Source: an uncultured bacterium
GTDB lineage: Bacteria; Verrucomicrobiota; Lentisphaeria; Victivallales; Victivallaceae
Assembly: GCA_900551245.1 (NCBI GenBank)
Contig: URVC01000002.1
Location: 62,001-126,000, forward strand
Length of the DNA stretch: 64,000 nucleotides
Direction: 5' to 3'
Shown: positions 16,254-24,294 of the stretch, one piece after another
How the letters are laid out: each line of letters begins with the position of its first letter
Numbering within the stretch: position 1 is the stretch's first letter
Program-made: the position numbers and the translations under genes
The notes under the pieces: generated by a model
Told to the model about the DNA's origin: nothing
The model's database searches: none
Seen by the model: the letters and a program-made list of their open reading frames with translations, nothing else

Positions 16254-17000
16254 CTATCTCGCTTCCCGGGGATTCCAGAAATAGATGTAGGCGTCCTGAC
16301 AGTTGCGTGTCGCCGCGTGACCGTCGCAGAAGAGGATGTTCATCGTGCTGCCGCCGTGCCGGAAGGGATCGCCCCGGCGGTAGGTGGTCGTCGATGTGGT
16401 TTCAAAGCTGAAGCCGAAGTTGGTGTTGTTCGGGTCGGCTGTTTTGTCGATGGTGAGGTAGGTGTCGTCGGAGTCGCCCGCGTTGCCGCGTTTGGAGGGA
16501 TAGGTGATCTCGTTCACCTTCACTTCGCGGAATGTTGACGAGCCGAATGCCTGCCGGGTGCAGATTCCCTGTTCGCTCCCGCCGTCATGGAAGGGCCAGA
16601 TGTAGGTGCCGGTTCCCGGTTTATGATCTTTGCCTTCGCCCGGGTTGAGCGCGGGGCAGTGGAACGGCCCCTTGCGGGCGAAGATCTCGTCATTGCTTGG
16701 CAGCAGATTCTTCCAGCCTTTGGTGTTGTAGCCGCAGTAGGGGCCGATGAGGTTGTTCCAGGCGTAGTTATTGTTCCAGTCGGCGCTGTCGACGTAGGCG
16801 TTGACCGGGAGGTAGTCGTTGTAATCGCTCGTGTACCGGGCGAAGCCCAGGCCGATCGTCTTCATGTTGGAGGTGCACGAGATCGTCTTCGCCCGATCCC
16901 GCGCCTTGTTCAGCGCCGGGAGCAACATGCTTGCGAGAATGGCGATGATCGCGATCACAACGAGGAGTTCGATAAGGGTAAACAACTTTCTCTGCATCAT
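16254..17000 (-). CDS. Prepilin-type N-terminal cleavage/methylation protein (DUF1559-like)
   Basis: The product is 248 residues from the ATG at 17000, which has AAAGGAGG eight bases upstream; an upstream ATG frame lacks such a site. The N-terminus (RKLFTLIELLVVIAIIAILA) is a type IV prepilin-like leader and helix with the conserved Glu5. The C-terminus carries a His-x10-Asp-Gly motif (RHGG...FCDG), a one-residue variant of the usual H-X9-DG. Such proteins are abundant in PVC bacteria and are thought to be assembled or anchored by a type II secretion/pilus-like system. It lies between the FAD oxidoreductase and the glycosidase, so a role in glycan use is inferred. Confidence 0.85.
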   Translation of the reverse strand: MMQRKLFTLIELLVVIAIIAILASMLLPALNKARDRAKTISCTSNMKTIGLGFARYTSDYNDYLPVNAYVDSADWNNNYAWNNLIGPYCGYNTKGWKNLLPSNDEIFARKGPFHCPALNPGEGKDHKPGTGTYIWPFHDGGSEQGICTRQAFGSSTFREVKVNEITYPSKRGNAGDSDDTYLTIDKTADPNNTNFGFSFETTSTTTYRRGDPFRHGGSTMNILFCDGHAATRNCQDAYIYFWNPREAR

Positions 17001-17054
17001 CCTGACTGCCTCCTTTGTATTTGAGTTCTGCAATGCGTTTACAATCCGGATTCC

Positions 17055-18371
17055 CTACTGCCGGCCGTGGAGACAGCCGCCGATTTCCCGCAGCGCCGCC
17101 TGCAAGGCGGCGATGTCGACGGAGCGGACATCCCCCTCCTGCGCCATCCCGGCCGCGATTCCGGCCGCCTGGCCGGTGACGAAGCAGGGGGGCATCACCC
17201 GGATCGACGACTGGATCTCGCGGTCCGACGAGAGGGCTCGCCCCGGCACCAGCAGATTGCGGAGCCCGACCGGAATCATCGCCCGGTAGGGAATCCCGTA
17301 ACTTTCGCCATGTTTGAACCGGGTGGCGGCCAGCACCTGTTCCACCCGCTTCTGCTCTTCGCTGTCGAGACTGCTGGAGTGGATGTCGACCGGGTAGCAG
17401 CAGCGGCCGATTTCATCGGCGAAATCCGCCCGGTTCCGGTAGTCGTCGAAGGTCATCCGGTACTCGCCGCGAATCCGCCGGGTCTCGCGCACGCCGAGCA
17501 GTGACGCGGTCGAAACCAGCACGGCGTTTTCGAAGCCCGGTACCTGTTCGCGGTAGAAGGTTTCAAAGGTCCGCACCACCCGGCGCCCTTCCATATAACC
17601 CCGGGTGAGGTCGTCGGGATCGAGCACGTTGCAGCCGTAGATGTGGCCGAGATTGCTGGTGGCGGTGGCGAGGCTCATCCGCGTCATACAGACGAAGTGG
17701 TGCTCGACCAGCGGAGCGGTTCCCGCCTGGAGCATCCGGAGCCAGATGGCGCGGTCGGAGTTGCCGTTCCGGCACGCTTCCTCATACTTTTTATAATCGA
17801 TGTTGGCGAACTGGGCGCAGAGGGTGGGGCTCATCGTGTTGCCGGCTTCGTCGCCGTATTCGAACTCCACGCCGGCGAGCATCGCCAGCATGCCGTCTCC
17901 GGTCGCGTCGATGAACTGTCTGCCGGTGATCCGGCGGATTCCCTGCGCGGTGGCGGCCCAGATGGCGCGGATGCGTCCGTCTTCCACCTCCGCTTCGCAC
18001 ACCTTGACGCCGAACAGCACCCGCACACCGGCGGCTTCGACCAGGTCGTCGAGCAGCCGCTTCATGATTTCGGCGTCGATCGCCTGCCAGGAGGCGGGTT
18101 TGCATTCCACCCCCATCCGGCGGCAGAGTTCGCGGTCGATCTCCTCGTAGATGCCGCCGTAGAGGAACCGTTCGCCGTCGGAGGACGGCGCGAAGCTCGG
18201 CACCAGTCCGGATGTGGCCAGTCCGCCGAGCGTGCCGGTCTGCTCCAGCAGCAGAACCCGGTATCCCCGGCGCGCCGCGGCCAGCGCGGCGGCCACGCCG
18301 GCGGGGCCGCCGCCGGAAATGACAATATCACTCTCTGCAAGCAGAGGAAAATTCCCTTTTGTCGCTATCAT
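17055..18371 (-). CDS. FAD-dependent oxidoreductase (FAD_oxidored family)
   Basis: The product is 438 residues. An N-terminal dinucleotide-binding fold has SGGGPAGVAAALAAARRG at about 19-36 and an acidic ribose contact (LLEQTG), followed by a central FIDATGDGMLAML motif and a C-terminal FAD contact segment (VTGQAAGIAAGMA). This pattern is common to secondary-metabolite and sugar-related FAD oxidoreductases in Lentisphaerae and Planctomycetes. It is the first gene of a three-gene operon with a prepilin-like protein and a GH-A glycosidase, so a role in oxidising a sugar released by that enzyme is possible but not shown. There is no signal peptide, so it should be cytoplasmic. Confidence 0.82.
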   Translation of the reverse strand: MIATKGNFPLLAESDIVISGGGPAGVAAALAAARRGYRVLLLEQTGTLGGLATSGLVPSFAPSSDGERFLYGGIYEEIDRELCRRMGVECKPASWQAIDAEIMKRLLDDLVEAAGVRVLFGVKVCEAEVEDGRIRAIWAATAQGIRRITGRQFIDATGDGMLAMLAGVEFEYGDEAGNTMSPTLCAQFANIDYKKYEEACRNGNSDRAIWLRMLQAGTAPLVEHHFVCMTRMSLATATSNLGHIYGCNVLDPDDLTRGYMEGRRVVRTFETFYREQVPGFENAVLVSTASLLGVRETRRIRGEYRMTFDDYRNRADFADEIGRCCYPVDIHSSSLDSEEQKRVEQVLAATRFKHGESYGIPYRAMIPVGLRNLLVPGRALSSDREIQSSIRVMPPCFVTGQAAGIAAGMAQEGDVRSVDIAALQAALREIGGCLHGRQ

Positions 18372-18407
18372 CGTTTCGGTCTCCCGGTTGTTTTCTCTCT
18401 GCTAATA

Positions 18408-18435
18408 AGTATACTGAAAATCTGAGGAAATGCAA
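18408..18435 (-). promoter_or_regulatory. Predicted promoter for the FAD oxidoreductase-prepilin-glycosidase operon
   Basis: On the minus strand TTGCAT, a 16-base spacer, then TATACT. Initiation near 18400 would give a leader of about 30 bases containing GGGAG before the ATG at 18371. A palindromic operator lies immediately upstream. Confidence 0.55.
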
Positions 18436-18447
18436 CTCGTTTCGGGA

Positions 18448-18475
18448 TTTTGTTATGTAACAAAATGTACCAAAA
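18448..18475. promoter_or_regulatory. Operator-like inverted repeat with an extra direct half-site
   Basis: TTTTGTTA-TG-TAACAAAA (18448-18465) is a perfect inverted repeat 12 bases upstream of the predicted -35 box. A third half-site TACCAAAA begins at 18468, exactly 10 bases after the TAACAAAA half-site, so two half-sites face the same side of the helix. This layout is typical of regulators binding inverted plus direct half-sites. The regulator is unknown. Confidence 0.45.
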
Positions 18476-18498
18476 TGACGGCGCCGGCGGCAGAAACG

Positions 18499-18537
18499 AA
18501 AAAAAGCCGGGGGAGGAGACAGGGCTCCTCCCCCGGC
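18499..18537 (-). terminator. Intrinsic terminator after gatA
   Basis: On the minus strand a perfect 13-bp GC-rich stem (GCCGGGGGAGGAG and its complement) with a 6-base loop is followed by seven T. It begins 14 bases past the gatA stop and ends the pfp-gatC-gatA transcript. Confidence 0.9.
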
Positions 18538-18551
18538 GGGAAGCGTGAATG

Positions 18552-20000
18552 TCACGCCCGCAGGAAGCTCTCCGAAACCTGGAGCAGTTTCGCTTCCGCG
18601 AGGGCGGGGGCGAAGAACTGGATTCCGACCGGCATGCCGGTGGCGTCGTCGTTCCCGGCGGGAACGCTGATGCCGCAGTTGCCGGAGAGGTTCAACGCGA
18701 TGGTGAAGATGTCCGAGAGGTACATCTGAAGCGGGTCGGACTTTTCGCCGAACTTGAACGCGACGGTCGGCGTGGTCGGCGCGAGCATCACGTCGCACTG
18801 CCGGTAGGCCTCCTCAAAGTCGCGCCGGATCAGCGTGCGCACCTTCTGGGCGCGGAGGTAGTAGGCGTCGTAGTAACCGCTGGAGAGCACGTAGGTGCCC
18901 AGCAGAATGCGCCGTTTGACCTCGTTCCCGAACCCTTCGCCGCGGGTCTTGAAGTAGGTGTCGACCAGGTCGCGCCCCTCCTTGCGATCCCCGTAGCGGA
19001 TGCCGTCGAACCGGGCGAGGTTGGCGCTCGCTTCGGCGGTGGCGATGATGTAGTAGACCGCGACCGCATACTTCGTATGGGGCAGGCTCACTTCGACCGG
19101 TTCGGCGCCGAGCGCCTTGATCCGGGCGATCGCCTGCTGCATGACCGCTTCGACGCCGGCGGAGAGGCCGGAGCCGGAGAAGTACTCCTTCGGCAGGCCG
19201 ACCCGGAGCCCCTTGAGCGCGTTGCCTGCGTTGCGGACCGCGTCGGCAAAACCGCCCGCCGGATCCGGCAGCGAGGTGGAGTCCATCGGGTCGTGTCCGG
19301 CGATGGTGTCGAGCAGAATCGCCGCATCGAGCACGTCATGGGTCATCGGCCCGATCTGATCGAGGCTGGAGGCGAAGGCGACCAGTCCGTTGCGGGAGAC
19401 CCGCCCGTAGGTCGGCTTGAGCCCGACGATGCCGCAGAAGGCGGCGGGCTGGCGGATCGAACCGCCGGTGTCGGAGCCGAGCGCGGCCGGGGCGAATCCC
19501 GCCGCGACGCAGGCGGCGGAGCCGCCGGAGGAGCCGCCGGGAACCCGGCTGGTGTCGCGCGGATTGGCAGTCTTCTGGAACGCGCTGTTTTCACAGCTCG
19601 ACCCCATGGCGAACTCATCCATGTTGAGCCGCCCGAAGGGGAGGAAGCCGCGGGCGCGGAGCCGGGCGACGGCGGTCGAGTCGTACGGGGACTTGACCGG
19701 GGCCAGGATCTTCGAGGCGCAGGAGCAGGTCTCACCTTCGGCGACGATGCAGTCCTTGATGCCGACGGGGATGCCGTCGAATTCACTCTTCGCCTTGCCT
19801 TCGCGGCGGCGGCGGTCGGCGGCTTCGGCCTCCGCCAGCACCCGTTCGGAGTCGATGTGGAGGAACGCCTTGATCTCGCCGTCCTTCTGACGGATGCGGT
19901 CGAGGCAGCCGTTGACCAGTTCGACGGCGGAGAACTCCCCGGCGGCCAGCGAGGCGGCCAGCGCGTGGATCGGCTTGTCGCAGAAATCGGTTTCCGGCAT
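18552..20000 (-). CDS. gatA: Aspartyl/glutamyl-tRNA amidotransferase subunit A
   Basis: GatA is the amidase of the GatCAB complex, which converts Glu-tRNA(Gln) and/or Asp-tRNA(Asn) into the correct amide form. The 482-residue product carries the amidase signature with a Ser-cisSer-Lys triad: Lys in GIPVGIKDCI, cis-Ser and Ser in PGGSSGGSAA, and GSDTGGSIRQPAAFCG. It starts two bases after the gatC stop. gatB is not in the window and must be elsewhere. A clear terminator follows. With the AspRS type seen at 24295 it suggests indirect amide-tRNA synthesis. Confidence 0.97.
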   Translation of the reverse strand: MPETDFCDKPIHALAASLAAGEFSAVELVNGCLDRIRQKDGEIKAFLHIDSERVLAEAEAADRRRREGKAKSEFDGIPVGIKDCIVAEGETCSCASKILAPVKSPYDSTAVARLRARGFLPFGRLNMDEFAMGSSCENSAFQKTANPRDTSRVPGGSSGGSAACVAAGFAPAALGSDTGGSIRQPAAFCGIVGLKPTYGRVSRNGLVAFASSLDQIGPMTHDVLDAAILLDTIAGHDPMDSTSLPDPAGGFADAVRNAGNALKGLRVGLPKEYFSGSGLSAGVEAVMQQAIARIKALGAEPVEVSLPHTKYAVAVYYIIATAEASANLARFDGIRYGDRKEGRDLVDTYFKTRGEGFGNEVKRRILLGTYVLSSGYYDAYYLRAQKVRTLIRRDFEEAYRQCDVMLAPTTPTVAFKFGEKSDPLQMYLSDIFTIALNLSGNCGISVPAGNDDATGMPVGIQFFAPALAEAKLLQVSESFLRA

Positions 20001-20001
20001 T

Positions 20002-20307
20002 TCAGTTCATCCCTTCTCCCGGCAGCACCTGCGGGACCCGGATCAGGTCGCCGTTCATCAGGGCCGGGGCGTTGGCGAGCATGCGTTCGCGGCCGAACGG
20101 TTCGCCCGCGACATCCTCGCGCCATACGTTGGAGAGCGGGGCGGCATGGGCGGTCGGTTCGACGCCGGTGAGGTCGAGTTCGCCGAGTTCCGCGATGTAC
20201 GCCACGATGTTCTCCAGATCCTTCTGAAGCGCGGCGGCCTGCCCGTCCGGAATTTCCAGCCGGGCGAGCTCCGCCACGTAGCGAATGTCGATATCGCTCT
20301 TTTCCAT
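20002..20307 (-). CDS. gatC: Aspartyl/glutamyl-tRNA amidotransferase subunit C
   Basis: GatC is the small linker that wraps GatA and GatB. The 101-residue product shows the family features: VAELARLEIP near the N-terminus, a helical ALQKDLENIVAYIAELGELD segment, and a C-terminal half with VEPTAHAAPLSNVWREDV. The length is normal. It lies 8 bases after the pfp stop and 2 bases before gatA, so the three form one operon. Confidence 0.95.
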   Translation of the reverse strand: MEKSDIDIRYVAELARLEIPDGQAAALQKDLENIVAYIAELGELDLTGVEPTAHAAPLSNVWREDVAGEPFGRERMLANAPALMNGDLIRVPQVLPGEGMN

Positions 20308-20314
20308 TGTAACC

Positions 20315-21973
20315 TTACTTGTCGCCGCGTTCGAGCATCAGCGTCTTGGTCACGAGGTCGCACACCTCCGACGGTCCGAAGTACTGGATCGGGCCGGGAT
20401 AGACGTAGGCGGTCTCCGTCGCCCACTCGGCGCGGTGCGCGGCGAAGTACTCGAAGGGCGCTCCGTCGAGCTTGACCAGCGCCTTCTGAATGACCGGCTT
20501 GTCGTGGCCGTGGCGGCGCTCGATGTTCATCATCATGGTGATCGGAATGCCTCCGGCGATCCACTCCGAAGCCGGCTTCGTGGTGTTGCGGACGCTGGAC
20601 ATGTAACCGGTCCGGCCGGCGGCGATCAGCGCGGAAGCGTTGTAGCCGAGGCTGTAGCAGTAGTCGGCGTCGAAGTTCGACGGCGCCGCGCAGCGCCCTT
20701 CGTACCCGAAGAAGTGGACCTGGGTGCTGAACTTGCCGTTGTAGCTGCCTTCGGCCTTCATCGCCTTGAGGCGGGTGCCGACCATTTCGGCGAGCATCTT
20801 CTCGGTCTCAATGAGCGAGACCTGGACGTTGCCGTGCGGGTCGCGGTCGTTGCAGAGCTGCATCTGAATCCCGGCCGGCAGCGAGCGGAAGACCGCGGCG
20901 GAGTCGGCGGAGAGGTTCTCGGCGGCGAAGGCGACCTTGTCGCTCTTCTCCATCGCGTCGACCTTGGCGGCGTTGGCGGCGAGCAGGTCGTTGAGTTCGG
21001 CGATCAGCACCTTGATCTCCGGGACGAACTCGATGAGGCCTTCCGGAATCAGCGCGACGCCGAAGTTCATTCCGGCGGCGGCCCGGGCGGCGACCACCAC
21101 GGCGATCTCCTCGACGATCTTGGCGAGGGTCATCTTCTTCGCCGCGACCTCTTCGGAGATGATCGCGATGTTCGGCTGGGTCTGGAGCGCGCACTCCAGC
21201 GCGATGTGGGAGGCGGAGCGGCCCATCAGTTTGATGAAGTGCCAGTACTTCTTGGCGGAGTTGGCGTCACGGCCGATGTTGCCGATGAGTTCGCTGTAGA
21301 CACGGCAGGCGGTGTCGAAGCCGAAGCTCGCTTCGATCCACTCGTTCTTGAGGTCGCCGTCGATGGTCTTCGGGCAGCCGATCACCTGGATCGGAATGTT
21401 GTTGCTCTTGAAGTATTCCGCGAGCATGCAGGCGTTGGTGTTGGAGTCGTCGCCGCCGATGATGACCAGAGCGCTGATGCCGAGCACTTCGCAGTTGCGG
21501 CGGGCCGCTTCGAACTGCTCATCGGTTTCGAGCTTGGTCCGGCCGGAACCGATCATGTCGAAGCCGCCGGTGTTGCGGTAGGCGTCGATCACGTCGGAGG
21601 TGAGCTCCATGTATTCGTCGCGGACCAGCCCGTCGGGCCCCTTGAGGAAGCCGTAGAGGCGGCAGTCCGGATGGATCGATTTCAGGCCGTCGAAGAGACC
21701 GGCGATGACGTTGTGGCCGCCGGGGGCCTGGCCGCCGGAGAGGATCACGCCGACGTTGATCGCCTTCCCGCCCTTCGCGTTGGGATCGGCTTCAAAGGTG
21801 AGCGCGGGGCTGCCGAAGGTGGTCTTGAAGATCTCGCGGATCTTCTCCACATCGGCGACGGCGGTGGTCGGGGCGCCTTCGATGACGCGGACCATGGCGC
21901 CGTGAGCCAGCGCGGGCGGGAGTTTCGGGGCATAGGCGGCACGCGCCTTCTGGAGGGGAGAGATCTGATTCAT
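20315..21973 (-). CDS. pfp: Diphosphate--fructose-6-phosphate 1-phosphotransferase (PPi-dependent PFK)
   Basis: The product (552 residues) is a long-type phosphofructokinase that phosphorylates fructose-6-phosphate reversibly with pyrophosphate instead of ATP. The GGDDSNTNA segment carries the Asp associated with PPi use in place of the ATP-type Gly, and PKTIDGDLK has the catalytic TIDGD with the preceding Lys seen in PPi enzymes. The ATG at 21973 follows GAGGAAATCACC; an 11-codon upstream extension lacks such a site. It is first in an operon with gatC and gatA. A palindrome sits between the predicted -35 and -10 boxes upstream. Confidence 0.93.
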   Translation of the reverse strand: MNQISPLQKARAAYAPKLPPALAHGAMVRVIEGAPTTAVADVEKIREIFKTTFGSPALTFEADPNAKGGKAINVGVILSGGQAPGGHNVIAGLFDGLKSIHPDCRLYGFLKGPDGLVRDEYMELTSDVIDAYRNTGGFDMIGSGRTKLETDEQFEAARRNCEVLGISALVIIGGDDSNTNACMLAEYFKSNNIPIQVIGCPKTIDGDLKNEWIEASFGFDTACRVYSELIGNIGRDANSAKKYWHFIKLMGRSASHIALECALQTQPNIAIISEEVAAKKMTLAKIVEEIAVVVAARAAAGMNFGVALIPEGLIEFVPEIKVLIAELNDLLAANAAKVDAMEKSDKVAFAAENLSADSAAVFRSLPAGIQMQLCNDRDPHGNVQVSLIETEKMLAEMVGTRLKAMKAEGSYNGKFSTQVHFFGYEGRCAAPSNFDADYCYSLGYNASALIAAGRTGYMSSVRNTTKPASEWIAGGIPITMMMNIERRHGHDKPVIQKALVKLDGAPFEYFAAHRAEWATETAYVYPGPIQYFGPSEVCDLVTKTLMLERGDK

Positions 21974-22029
21974 GGTGATTTCCTCGAATATTGAATTTGG
22001 TTTCACTCTACAGATACCTTGATATTTAT

Positions 22030-22058
22030 AAAATAATCCCTCGCGCGGGATTTATCAA
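22030..22058 (-). promoter_or_regulatory. Predicted promoter for pfp-gatC-gatA
   Basis: On the minus strand TTGATA, a 17-base spacer, then TATTTT, about 55 bases upstream of the pfp ATG. The spacer itself is a palindrome (22035-22052), suggesting repression by occlusion. Confidence 0.45.
22035..22052. promoter_or_regulatory. Palindrome between the -35 and -10 boxes of the pfp promoter
   Basis: AATCCC-TCGCGC-GGGATT is a perfect 6-bp inverted repeat that exactly fills the predicted promoter spacer. A dimeric regulator bound here would block RNA polymerase. The sites are short, so chance cannot be excluded. Confidence 0.3.
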
Positions 22059-22120
22059 GCTGGAAATATCCGCTTTCGGCACTATATTCCAATACAGCAA
22101 GAGGAAAGGAGCCTGATGGG

Positions 22121-23551
22121 ATGAAAGCGAGAACCCGATTGATTCTGGCGGCATTGCTGACCCTGCCTGCCGCCGCTCTCACCGGATGCCGGAGCACGGC
22201 GGAGACGGAGGCGGACGAAGAGCGCCCGCTGATCAGCGAAAAAGCCTACAGCGAGGCGTCGATTCTGGCGCAGACGATCGAATTTCTGCACGACAACTAC
22301 GTGGAGTCCGACCAGGTCAGCTACGAGAAGCTGCTGACTTCGGCACTGCGGGGGATGGTGGCTGATCTCGATCCCTATTCCGGCTACGAGCCGCCGAAGG
22401 AGTTCTCCGCCAACGAGACGAGGCGGACCGGCGAACTGGTCGGCCTCGGCGTGGAGATCGTCAAACAGCCGAATGCGCCGCTGCTGGTGGTCAACGTCCT
22501 GCCCGGCTCTCCGGCGGCGGCCGCGGGGGTGCAGCCCGGGGACCGGCTGGTGGAGATCGACGGCAAGTTGACGCAGCGGCTCGATCTGGAGAGCTGTCTT
22601 GCACTCGCCCGGGGCGCGATTGGCAGCGTGGCCCATCTCAAGGTGGCCCGGGAGGGGGCGGAGGATCTGCTGAGTCTCGAGGTGAAGCGGGCGAAGGTGA
22701 TCCGCCCCTCGGTGCCGCCGGATGCGGTGAAGAAGCTCGCCGGTTCGATCGGCTACATCCGCATTGAAAGTTTCAACGCCCATACCCCCGGGGAGTTCCG
22801 CACCGCGCTCGACCGGCTGAAGAAGGAGAAAATCCGCGCCCTCATCATCGATCTGCGCAACAATCCGGGCGGACTGGTCGGGGCGGCGGTGGAGCTTGCC
22901 TCGATCTTCCTGCCGGAGAAGAGCGTCATCATCCGCACCTCGCACCGGAAGGCGGCGCTGTCGCAGGAGATCCGGGCGAAGCGGGGGGAGGTGCAGGAGC
23001 TCGAACTGCCGGTGGTGATTCTGATCAACCCCTTCTCCGCCAGCAGTTCGGAGATCTTCGCCGGTTCCCTGCAGGACCATCGCCGCGCCCGGCTGGTCGG
23101 CATGAAGAGCTTCGGCAAGGGGACGCTGCTGCGGGTCATTCCGCTGCCGGACGGCGGGGCGCTCCGCTTCGCTTCCGGGCGCTACGTCACCCCCTCCGGA
23201 CGGGTGATCGAGGGGCGCGGCCTCGAACCGGACCGGGTTTCAGCCCTGACGTTGAAACAGATCTTCACGCTCGCCGGACAGGCGCGAAAATATCCCGGCG
23301 TCATTGAGCCGAAACAGCCCGGCACCATTCGCGACACCCAGCTCGCCGATGCCGTCGCCCTGCTGACCGCCGATGCAGAGAAAAAAGCCGCGGAGGAGAA
23401 GAAGGCCGCGGAGGAGAAGAAAGCCGCGGAGGAGAAGAAGGCCGCCGAGGAGAAGAAAGCCGCGGAGGAGAAGAAAGCCGCCGAGGCGAAGAAAGCGGAA
23501 CCCCCCGCTGTCTCCGCCCCCGTCGACCAGCCGGCCGGAGCGGCGAAGTAG
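22121..23551 (+). CDS. S41-family C-terminal processing peptidase, lipoprotein with Lys/Ala/Glu tail
   Basis: The product is 476 residues with a signal peptide and perfect lipobox LTGC (Cys23). A helical segment (DPYSGYEPPKEF) is followed by a PDZ domain (VVNVLPGSPAAAAGVQPGDRL) and the S41 catalytic part, with nucleophile Ser in FSASSSEIFAGS and Lys in SFGKGT. CTP proteases trim envelope proteins. The C-terminus is six KKAAEE-type repeats and a Pro/Ala end; such a charged helical tail could span the periplasm or bind peptidoglycan. RBS AAAGGAG lies nine bases before the ATG. It converges with the gene at 23554. Confidence 0.92.
   Translation: MKARTRLILAALLTLPAAALTGCRSTAETEADEERPLISEKAYSEASILAQTIEFLHDNYVESDQVSYEKLLTSALRGMVADLDPYSGYEPPKEFSANETRRTGELVGLGVEIVKQPNAPLLVVNVLPGSPAAAAGVQPGDRLVEIDGKLTQRLDLESCLALARGAIGSVAHLKVAREGAEDLLSLEVKRAKVIRPSVPPDAVKKLAGSIGYIRIESFNAHTPGEFRTALDRLKKEKIRALIIDLRNNPGGLVGAAVELASIFLPEKSVIIRTSHRKAALSQEIRAKRGEVQELELPVVILINPFSASSSEIFAGSLQDHRRARLVGMKSFGKGTLLRVIPLPDGGALRFASGRYVTPSGRVIEGRGLEPDRVSALTLKQIFTLAGQARKYPGVIEPKQPGTIRDTQLADAVALLTADAEKKAAEEKKAAEEKKAAEEKKAAEEKKAAEEKKAAEAKKAEPPAVSAPVDQPAGAAK
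23378..23485 (+). repeat. Six 18-bp tandem repeats in the protease gene
   Basis: Six in-frame 18-bp units encode (Glu)-Lys-Lys-Ala-Ala-Glu blocks, differing only at silent positions (aaa/aag, gcg/gcc). A seventh, degenerate unit follows. Because each unit is a multiple of three, copy-number change by slippage would lengthen or shorten the helical tail without frameshift. Confidence 0.9.
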
Positions 23552-23553
23552 GG

Positions 23554-24159
23554 TCACGGCTGTTCGAGGAGCGCTTCGAGTTCGCGGCGCTCTCCGGGCG
23601 AGTAGGCGCGGCGGTGGCGGTGCAGTTCCTCGCGAATCCGGGCACGGACCCTCTCTTCGGCCTCCGTGCCGGCGGCGGAGATGAACCAGCGGCGAAGCAG
23701 TTCCGCATATTCCGGGGCGGCGGAACGCCGGGGCGCGGCAAAACAGCGCTCCGCAACGGCGTCGGCCGCGCCGGGGTCGTCGCAGTTCTCCAGCTCCATC
23801 CGGAACCAGGCGAGCCAGGCGGCGGGCAGGTCGCAGTCGGGGCCGCCGAGCAGGCGCTGGAAGGCCTCGCGCGCTTCGTCGAACCGGTCCGCGCCGATCA
23901 GCCCGAGGATGGGGGAGAGCAGCGGCGCGGGCTTTTTCAGCCGCCGGACCGGGTAGAAGACGGCGTCGGCGAACCGTTCGGTCACTCCGGGCAGAAACGC
24001 CCCGGTGAGAAAGAGCCCGCTGAAGGTCCCCCAGGCCATAAATTCCATCCCGGCGGCGATGACGCCGAATCCGTTGCTCTGCCGGGTCATGTCGGCGAGG
24101 GCGCACATCGCCATGACGGTGGTGAAAAGGCCGCAGGCGCCGTAGACAAACCGTAGCAT
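23554..24159 (-). CDS. Membrane-anchored protein with helical cytoplasmic tail, unknown function
   Basis: The product is 201 residues. Two hydrophobic segments lie near the N-terminus (FVYGACGLFTTVMAMCALA and GMEFMAWGTFSGLFLTGAFL), followed by a helical, Arg/Glu-rich region that looks TPR-like (FDEAREAFQRLLG, ERRELEALLEQP). The ATG at 24159 follows AAGGAGCTCCG; a much longer upstream frame overlaps aspS antisense and is not real. It ends two bases from the protease gene in convergent orientation. No family is recognised. Confidence 0.75.
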   Translation of the reverse strand: MLRFVYGACGLFTTVMAMCALADMTRQSNGFGVIAAGMEFMAWGTFSGLFLTGAFLPGVTERFADAVFYPVRRLKKPAPLLSPILGLIGADRFDEAREAFQRLLGGPDCDLPAAWLAWFRMELENCDDPGAADAVAERCFAAPRRSAAPEYAELLRRWFISAAGTEAEERVRARIREELHRHRRAYSPGERRELEALLEQP

Positions 24160-24294
24160 CGGAGCTCCTTTTCCGCCGTGCGCGGCTGTTCGTTGAAAAA
24201 TTCCGGGAGATATGGTAAATTGCCGAAATGGTGCTATATTTAATAAATTAGGATTATAATGCCGGTTTTTCAAATCCATTATCAAGGAAATATC

